From Oscillospiraceae bacterium (lineage in GTDB: Bacteria; Bacillota; Clostridia; Oscillospirales; Ruminococcaceae), in contig JAEDHF010000051.1 in NCBI GenBank assembly GCA_016297165.1, positions 1 through 11,068 of the forward strand: a DNA stretch of 11,068 nt, given 5' to 3'. Both the position numbers and the translations under genes were made by a program. The notes under the pieces are model-generated. The model worked only from the letters and a program-made list of their open reading frames with translations. It did not search any database and was not told the origin of the DNA. Position 1 is the stretch's first letter, and each line of letters starts with the position of its first letter. Shown here in pieces: positions 7,859 to 11,068 of the stretch.

Positions 7859-8356
7859 TCAGATATTCTTTGCTTCCTCCTGCATTTTTCTGTCAGCTTC
7901 AAGGTTTTTCTGATGCTGTGCCTCCTTGAAGTCTGCAAACTTCTTAGCAAGCTCCTCGTCGTTAACCGCAAGAATCTGTACTGCGAGATATCCTGCATTA
8001 GCGGCGCAGTTAATACCCACACAGGCAACGGGAACTCCGGGAGGCATCATTACCGAGGAGAGAAGAGCGTCCATTCCGTCGAGAGCCTTGGCTGTAACGG
8101 GGAGGGCGATTACGGGTAAATCCGTGTTGCCTGCCAGTGCGCCGGCAAGGTGAGCCGCCATACCTGCTGCACCGATAAGAACGCCGAAGCCGTTTTCTCT
8201 CGCCGAACGAGCGAAGGCGGAGGCTTCAGCAGGGGAGCGGTGAGCAGACATAACGTGAAGCTCGAAGGGAACGCCGAACTGCTTACATACCTCGGCTGCC
8301 TTTCTTACTACGGGTAAATCGCTGTCGCTGCCCATTATGATTCCGATTTTCTTCAT
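7859..8356 (-). CDS. purE: PurE, N5-CAIR mutase / AIR carboxylase subunit, 165 aa
   Basis: PurE makes CAIR, either by rearranging N5-CAIR (class I, with PurK) or by carboxylating AIR directly (class II). The N-terminus MKKIGIIMGSDSDLPVV and the active-site segment VMSAHRSPAEA, followed by GAAGMAAHLAG, are diagnostic of the family, which binds the ribotide in this loop. The C-terminal NAGYLAVQILAVNDEEL helix looks more like class I than class II to me, but I cannot settle this by eye. No purK is in the window. The ATG at 8356 is preferred because family members start here; AAAGGA lies twelve bases upstream, slightly far. In-frame TTG 8377 and ATG 8368 are alternatives. It is the first enzyme gene of the operon and follows the leader terminator at once. 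Confidence 0.95.
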   Translation of the reverse strand: MKKIGIIMGSDSDLPVVRKAAEVCKQFGVPFELHVMSAHRSPAEASAFARSARENGFGVLIGAAGMAAHLAGALAGNTDLPVIALPVTAKALDGMDALLSSVMMPPGVPVACVGINCAANAGYLAVQILAVNDEELAKKFADFKEAQHQKNLEADRKMQEEAKNI

Positions 8357-8379
8357 TGTAATAACCATTCCTTTCAAAT

Positions 8380-8408
8380 AAAAAAAGCCGTATGCCCGGC
8401 GTACAGCT
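8380..8408 (-). terminator. Intrinsic terminator in the purE leader (attenuator)
   Basis: On the minus strand AGCUGUA (8408-8402) pairs with UACGGCU (8392-8386), seven pairs with one G-U, closing a nine-base GC-rich loop, and is followed directly by a run of seven U (8386-8380; the first U also ends the stem). It lies between the leader ORF and the purE ribosome site, so it would stop transcription before the first pur gene. The 5' arm begins inside the leader ORF stop codon. A near copy of the 5' arm, GCUGUAU (8445-8439), can pair with AUACGGC (8393-8387) instead, giving a competing fold. Confidence 0.8.
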
Positions 8409-8496
8409 ATATTTTTGGGTAATTATGACAGGAGGAGGATACAGCACAGGCAGGAGCAGAGAAAAATACTATGGATAAAATAGAAAAGCCTTGCAT
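8407..8496 (-). CDS. Leader peptide ORF upstream of purE, 29 aa
   Basis: A short frame begins with ATG at 8496, has GAGGTG six bases upstream (a strong anti-SD match), and ends with TAG at 8409-8407. The peptide begins MQGFSILSIVFFSAPACA and ends SSSCHNYPKI; it is hydrophobic at the N-terminus with three consecutive TCC serine codons in the middle. There is no run of Gly, Gln or Asp codons that would tie it to purine precursors. Its stop codon lies at the first bases of the terminator stem, so a ribosome at the stop would cover the 5' arm. I infer a leader peptide for translation-coupled attenuation; no family is recognised. A chance ORF is the alternative, but the ribosome site and the geometry argue against it. 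Confidence 0.6.
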   Translation of the reverse strand: MQGFSILSIVFFSAPACAVSSSCHNYPKI

Positions 8497-8549
8497 ATCT
8501 CACACCTCGCTTGTATATATATAATATACCATATATAATATTATGGCGG

Positions 8550-8566
8550 GGTTTCTTCCTGAAACC
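8550..8566 (-). other. Short stem-loop near the 5' end of the pur leader
   Basis: On the minus strand GGUUUC (8566-8561), AGGAA, GAAACC (8555-8550) make a perfect six-pair hairpin, just downstream of the predicted transcription start at about 8575. It is not followed by U's, so it is not a terminator; it could protect the 5' end of the leader or be an operator in the DNA. Function is unknown. Confidence 0.4.
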
Positions 8567-8581
8567 AAAAACTACACTATT

Positions 8582-8610
8582 ATTCTACAATATTTTTCAA
8601 TTAAATTCAA
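8582..8610 (-). promoter_or_regulatory. Sigma-A-type promoter of the pur operon
   Basis: The minus strand has TTGAAT (-35, 8610-8605), exactly 17 bases of spacer, and TAGAAT (-10, 8587-8582; five of six consensus). The predicted start is near 8575, giving a leader of about 200 nt. A second, extended -10 like element, TGGTATATT (8531-8523), lies closer to the leader ORF but has no -35 and may be only AT-rich chance. Confidence 0.65.
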
Positions 8611-8795
8611 GGGTTTTCTGAAAATAATTTAAATATTTTTTGTATCCCGATATATGATAAAACGGTTAATTTGCACAACCGGTATGCTGAAAACAGGGGT
8701 TGTCTGTGTGAAATTAAGAAAAACCGGAGCAATTTTAGGTACAGCAAGTAAAAAATTCAGGCTAAATTTAAGTAAAACAGGGTTACACGGAGGTT

Positions 8796-8809
8796 ACATT
8801 TGCAAATGT
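8796..8809. repeat. Perfect 14-bp palindrome ACATTTGCAAATGT
   Basis: The sequence equals its own reverse complement over all 14 bases, with no spacer. Such sites are typical of dimeric regulators. It lies about 190 bp upstream of the pur promoter and about 320 bp upstream of the transporter promoter, and overlaps the start of the possible tiny ORF at 8800, so it could also act as an RNA hairpin at that start. The regulator is unknown. Confidence 0.55.
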
Positions 8810-8886
8810 GCGGTGAGAAGCCATATCTGAATATCGTTTACATAACAAAATTGGAATATTTCGGCGATTTGCACAATAGTTTTTAG
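8800..8886 (+). CDS. Possible tiny ORF, 28 aa (or 26 aa from ATG 8806)
   Basis: GGAGG at 8789-8793 is followed after six bases by TTG 8800, in frame with ATG 8806 (spacing 12), and the frame ends at TAG 8884-8886. The peptide reads MCGEKPYLNIVYITKLEYFG from the ATG, then six more residues. The ribosome site is good and the start sits inside a 14-bp palindrome, but no promoter or homologue is evident, and such frames occur by chance. Treat as tentative. Confidence 0.25.
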   Translation: MQMCGEKPYLNIVYITKLEYFGDLHNSF

Positions 8887-8896
8887 ATTTTTAGTA

Positions 8897-8911
8897 TGAT
8901 AATCATAATAA
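8897..8911. promoter_or_regulatory. Weak Fur/PerR-like box
   Basis: TGATAATCATAATAA matches the 7-1-7 Fur pattern TGATAATNATTATCA at 12 of 14 fixed positions, and the PerR pattern equally well. The core TATGAT-A-ATCATA (8895-8907) is a perfect inverted repeat. The AT-rich surroundings make a chance match likely, and no iron or peroxide gene is adjacent. Confidence 0.2.
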
Positions 8912-9068
8912 ACTGAATGAAAAAGTAGCGGAATAAAAAAATAATAAGTGCCGTAAAGTATTATAATTAAAGGATTCAGAGGACAAAATTATGTAAAATT
9001 TATCTAAAAATAACTGGAAATTTTCTTAAAGGGCATTTTCAACAAATATGCCTCATAGGTGAGTAGGG

Positions 9069-9082
9069 TGTAAACGTTTTCG
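9069..9082 (+). promoter_or_regulatory. cre / LacI-family operator-like site upstream of the transporter
   Basis: TGTAAACGTTTTCG matches the CcpA cre pattern TGWAARCGYTWWCA at 13 of 14 positions and contains the palindromic core AAACGTTT with central CG typical of LacI-family operators. Its centre is about 75 bp upstream of the predicted start (about 9151), 34 bp before the -35. An upstream position would suit activation or looping better than simple roadblock repression. It fits carbon-source control of a sugar-type ABC importer; whether CcpA or a local LacI-type regulator binds cannot be told. Confidence 0.5.
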
Positions 9083-9115
9083 TGCAACAGTCGGAAAAAT
9101 TTTTCAAAAAAGGGG

Positions 9116-9144
9116 TTGCAAAATCAAAAGTTTTGTGATATAGT
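9116..9144 (+). promoter_or_regulatory. Promoter of the substrate-binding protein operon
   Basis: TTGCAA (-35, 9116-9121), a 17-base spacer, and TATAGT (-10, 9139-9144) preceded by TGA, giving an extended -10. The predicted start is about 9151, with a 5' UTR of about 91 nt. The consensus quality fits a highly expressed gene. Confidence 0.75.
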
Positions 9145-9152
9145 AACAAATG

Positions 9153-9217
9153 AAATTGCGGGACAGCATAGGGCTGTTCTGAGCAATTTAAAATTAACGG
9201 TCCTTTTCTTATGGACC
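9153..9217 (+). other. Structured 5' UTR of the substrate-binding protein mRNA
   Basis: Right at the predicted 5' end AAAUUGC (9153-9159) pairs with GCAAUUU (9183-9189), enclosing GGACAGC (9161-9167) with GCUGUUC (9173-9179, one G-U) and a five-base loop. A second hairpin, GGUCC (9199-9203) with GGACC (9213-9217), sits just before the ribosome site GGAGG (9229-9233). The 5'-terminal stem-loop could stabilise the mRNA; a regulatory role for the second is possible. No known riboswitch is recognised. Confidence 0.5.
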
Positions 9218-9241
9218 ATGATACTTTTGGAGGAAAAAACA

Positions 9242-10723
9242 ATGAAGAAAAGAATTATGACCGCTCTTTTAGCGTCAGCAATGATTCTCTCTGTAGCTGG
9301 TTGTGGCGAGAACAAGACTCCTGCCGGCACAACAACTGCTGCTCCCCAGGGCGGCGACGCAACAACAACTGCTGCTCCCCAGGGTGGCGACGAAACAACT
9401 GCTGCTCCCGAAGGCGGCGACACTGCAACTGTTGATGTTCCCGATGATGGTAAGGTACTTAACATCTGGGCTTGGAACACAGAGTTCATGGACAGAGTTT
9501 CTGCTTTCTACCCCGGCTACGAAGCAGTAGGCGAAGCTACTAAGGATGAAGAAGGTAACGTAAGATCTGCTGAAGGTAAGATCGGCGACGTTAAGGTTGT
9601 ATGGACAATCAACCCCAACGCTAACAACGGTTACCAGATTCCCCTTGATGAAGCTCTTCTCGACCAGGACAACAAGCCTGCTGACGAAAAGATCGACATC
9701 TTCTTAATCGAAGCTGACTACGCTGATAAGTATGTTAACTCCGATACATCTCTCCCTGTTTCCGCTGTAGGCATCACAGATGCAGACTGCGAACAGATGT
9801 ACCAGTACACAAAGGATATCGCTACCGACGCTAACGGCAACCTCAAGGCTGTTACATGGCAGGCAACTCCCGGCCTTTTCGCTTACAAGCGTTCTATCGC
9901 TAAGGAAGTTCTCGGTACAGACGATCCTGACGAAGTTCAGAAGGCTGTAGCTGACTGGGATAAGTTCAACGAAACAGCTGCTAAGATGAAGGAAGCTGGC
10001 TACTACATGGTAGCAGGTCGTCAGGACTCCTACAGAACATTCTCCAACAACGTTTCCGCTCCTTGGGTAAACGCTAACGACGAAATCATTATCGATGCTA
10101 ACATCGAAAAGTGGGTTGAACAGACTAAGGACTTCACCGAAAAGGGTTATCTCCAGAACGATACAGCTCACGACCTCTGGCAGTCCGGTTGGGCTACAGA
10201 ACAGTCTGAAGCCGGTAAGACCTTCGGCTTCTTCTACTCCACATGGGGTATCAACTTCACACTTGCTGGTAACGCTGGTGAAGACGGCTTCGGTAACTGG
10301 GCAGTTTGCTACGGTCCTCAGTCCTACTACTGGGGCGGTACATGGATCTGCGCTGCTTACCAGACAGATAACAAGTCCCTTGTAAAGGACATCATGTTCC
10401 AGCTCACATGTAACGGTGACATCATGGGTAACATCACTCGTGAAACTCAGGACTACACAAACAACATGGCAGCTATGGAAGCTATCGCAGCTTCTGACTT
10501 CAAGTCCGACTTCCTCGGCGGTCAGAACCACATCGCTCTCTTCACAGAGAATGCTAAGAAGATCGATATGAGCAACGTTTCCGCTTACGACCAGGGTCTT
10601 AACGAAGGCTTCCAGGAAGCTATGGGTCCCTACTTCTTAGGCGAAAAGACATACGAAGAATGTCTCGACTTCTTCTACAGCAACGCAATCGTTAAGTATC
10701 CTAACCTCAAGAAGCCTCAGTAA
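9242..10723 (+). CDS. ABC transporter sugar-type substrate-binding lipoprotein, 493 aa
   Basis: It captures a solute outside the membrane for import by an ABC permease. The true start is ATG 9242, with GGAGG eight bases upstream; the frame stays open back to 9116, but that part overlaps the promoter. The N-terminus MKKRIMTALLASAMILSVAG is a lipoprotein signal with Cys21 as the lipid-modified residue. A Thr/Ala/Gly-rich repeat linker spans residues 30-60. From about residue 68 (VLNIWAWNTEFMDRV) a family-1 extracellular solute-binding fold follows, with WQATPGLFAYKR, aromatic-rich segments such as YYWGGTW and a DFFYSNAIVKYP end, typical of carbohydrate binders. Codons are strongly biased (GCT, AAC, TAC, AAG, CTC), unlike the pur genes, suggesting very high expression. 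The ligand is unknown. A permease gene follows after 169 bp. Confidence 0.93.
   Translation: MKKRIMTALLASAMILSVAGCGENKTPAGTTTAAPQGGDATTTAAPQGGDETTAAPEGGDTATVDVPDDGKVLNIWAWNTEFMDRVSAFYPGYEAVGEATKDEEGNVRSAEGKIGDVKVVWTINPNANNGYQIPLDEALLDQDNKPADEKIDIFLIEADYADKYVNSDTSLPVSAVGITDADCEQMYQYTKDIATDANGNLKAVTWQATPGLFAYKRSIAKEVLGTDDPDEVQKAVADWDKFNETAAKMKEAGYYMVAGRQDSYRTFSNNVSAPWVNANDEIIIDANIEKWVEQTKDFTEKGYLQNDTAHDLWQSGWATEQSEAGKTFGFFYSTWGINFTLAGNAGEDGFGNWAVCYGPQSYYWGGTWICAAYQTDNKSLVKDIMFQLTCNGDIMGNITRETQDYTNNMAAMEAIAASDFKSDFLGGQNHIALFTENAKKIDMSNVSAYDQGLNEGFQEAMGPYFLGEKTYEECLDFFYSNAIVKYPNLKKPQ
9329..9421 (+). repeat. Tandem repeat encoding the lipoprotein linker
   Basis: Three in-frame copies, periods 33 and 30 bp, encode TTTAAPQGGDA, TTTAAPQGGDE and TTAAPEGGDT (residues 30-61). 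The first two copies share nearly all bases; the third has diverged. It is a flexible, probably surface-exposed spacer between the lipid anchor and the binding domain. Copy number may vary between strains by slippage. Confidence 0.9.
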
Positions 10724-10744
10724 TTCCTTACTAAGACTTACTTA

Positions 10745-10855
10745 GTTTGACTTAACATCAACGGACTGCGGACTTAAAAATCCGCAGTCCGGTATATTAA
10801 AGCTGATTTTTCTGAAAAAAGTCAGCTTTAATATACCATTGATGTTGAGTTGAAC
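10745..10855 (+). ncRNA. Intercistronic three-way-junction RNA fold between binding protein and permease
   Basis: Outer stem: 10745-10760 pairs with 10840-10855 over 16 positions, three of them G-U. Inside are two adjacent hairpins: 10763-10772 with 10781-10790 (ten perfect pairs, eight-base loop), and 10791-10806 with 10822-10837 (sixteen perfect pairs, extended to 21 with a G-U and four A-U pairs, loop 10812-10816). Junction linkers are only two, zero and two bases. The G-U pairs would be A-C mismatches on the other strand, so the fold belongs to the plus-strand mRNA. A smaller hairpin (10730-10735 with 10741-10746) precedes it. There is no U-run after either hairpin, so it is probably not a simple terminator; it likely stabilises the upstream lipoprotein mRNA or limits permease expression. 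Confidence 0.7.
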
Positions 10856-10892
10856 ATCTATAATTGAAGAAGAAAGTGATGGTGAAACTCCT

Positions 10893-11068
10893 GTGAAACG
10901 TAAGTCGATAAGCTATGCAAAGTGGGGTTATGTATTTATTGCGCCTTTCTTTATAGCCTACGCAATTTTCCAGTTGTGGCCTCTTATTACCACAATATAT
11001 TATAGCTTTTTTGAGCATTACCGTGTAGGTCTTACACAGGTTGGCCCTAATTTTGTAGGTTTCCAGAA
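10893..11068 (+). CDS. ABC sugar transporter permease (MalF/UgpA type), first 58 residues
   Basis: This is an integral membrane subunit forming the import channel with a partner permease and ATPase. The frame is open from 10854; I place the start at GTG 10893, with GGTGA seven bases upstream, because no in-frame ATG is present before the first membrane helix. The start MKRKSISYAKWGYVFIAPFF is basic and then hydrophobic, followed by YAIFQLWPLITTIYYSFFEH, a pattern usual for the first helix of MalF/UgpA-type permeases, and VGPNFVGFQ, matching the common 'FVGLxNY' stretch. It is cut at the window edge. It lies 38 bp after the intercistronic RNA fold and belongs with the binding protein. The start codon is less sure than the product. 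Confidence 0.85.
   Translation, partial: MKRKSISYAKWGYVFIAPFFIAYAIFQLWPLITTIYYSFFEHYRVGLTQVGPNFVGFQ

Larger units (their letters stand above)
8611..9068. other. AT-rich divergent intergenic stretch without a clear gene
   Basis: No frame here is long or family-like, and I see no tRNA, rRNA, riboswitch core or mobile element. It holds a perfect 14-bp palindrome (8796-8809), a possible tiny ORF (8800-8886), a weak Fur/PerR-like box (8897-8911), a direct repeat ATTTGCACAA (8669-8678 and 8867-8876), and an imperfect inverted repeat GGCAT...ATGCC (9032-9052). The latter two could be regulatory but are not convincing alone. Confidence 0.6.

Noticed and set aside
8500..8575. Guanine/adenine or PRPP riboswitch in the pur leader
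   Set aside because: Only an AUAUGG-like fragment is present; the conserved purine-riboswitch junction sequences and the ykkC/PRPP core are not seen.
8561..8580. Terminator on the plus strand from GGTTTC/GAAACC with following A's
   Set aside because: The plus-strand hairpin is followed by A's, not T's, and there is no plus-strand gene ending there.
8640..8900. 6S RNA or another known structured RNA next to purE
   Set aside because: I found no long hairpin with a central bubble or end complementarity in this stretch.
9116..9241. Upstream extension of the lipoprotein from TTG 9116
   Set aside because: The extension starts on the promoter -35 and would place 42 residues before the signal peptide; ATG 9242 has a strong SD and a proper lipobox distance.
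9704..10531. 275-aa minus-strand open frame opposite the binding protein
   Set aside because: It arises from the strong codon bias of the lipoprotein gene; Val/Cys/Ser-rich and without ribosome site or family motif.
10763..10837. Simple intrinsic terminator after the lipoprotein gene
   Set aside because: Neither hairpin is followed by a U-run on the plus strand, and the permease continues the operon downstream.

Overview
The window looks like a chromosomal segment of a Gram-positive Clostridia, most likely of the Ruminococcaceae/Oscillospiraceae type. The reasons are the AAAGGA-type Shine-Dalgarno sites before most genes, AT-rich intergenic DNA, a lipoprotein with a Thr/Ala/Gly-rich linker after the lipobox, and a clostridial-style purine operon that pairs a stand-alone AICAR formyltransferase with an archaeal-type (PurO) IMP cyclohydrolase. 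The lineage is an inference from gene style, not from a marker gene.

Positions 1 to about 8610 hold one long operon read on the minus strand. From its 5' end the order is: promoter (8582-8610), a roughly 200-nt leader with a 29-codon upstream reading frame and an intrinsic terminator, then purE, a purF homologue, purM, purN, a zinc-ribbon/two-helix membrane protein, purO, an AICAR formyltransferase (purH C-terminal half), an M50-like membrane metallopeptidase, a YjbR/MmcQ-like small protein, and purD, which runs off the left edge. Gaps are -35 to 54 bp, so this is very probably one transcript. The pur enzymes cover PRPP amidotransfer, GAR synthesis, GAR formylation, AIR synthesis, AIR carboxylation/mutase and the last two steps to IMP. 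purK, purL, purC and purB are not in the window.

Two points stand out. First, the purE leader carries a well-initiated 29-aa reading frame whose stop codon overlaps the 5' arm of an intrinsic terminator, which suggests translation-coupled attenuation of purine synthesis. Second, the PurF homologue keeps the PRPP loop and a cysteine pattern suited to an Fe-S cluster, but lacks the N-terminal nucleophile cysteine and the other glutaminase signatures.

Positions about 8611-9068 are an AT-rich divergent intergenic region with no convincing long gene. It holds a perfect 14-bp palindrome, a possible tiny ORF and a weak Fur/PerR-like box. From about 9069 rightwards a sugar-type ABC importer operon is read on the plus strand: a cre/LacI-type operator, a strong 17-bp-spaced promoter, a structured 5' UTR, an abundant-protein-style substrate-binding lipoprotein, a large three-way-junction RNA fold in the intercistronic gap, and the start of a MalF/UgpA-type permease cut by the window edge.
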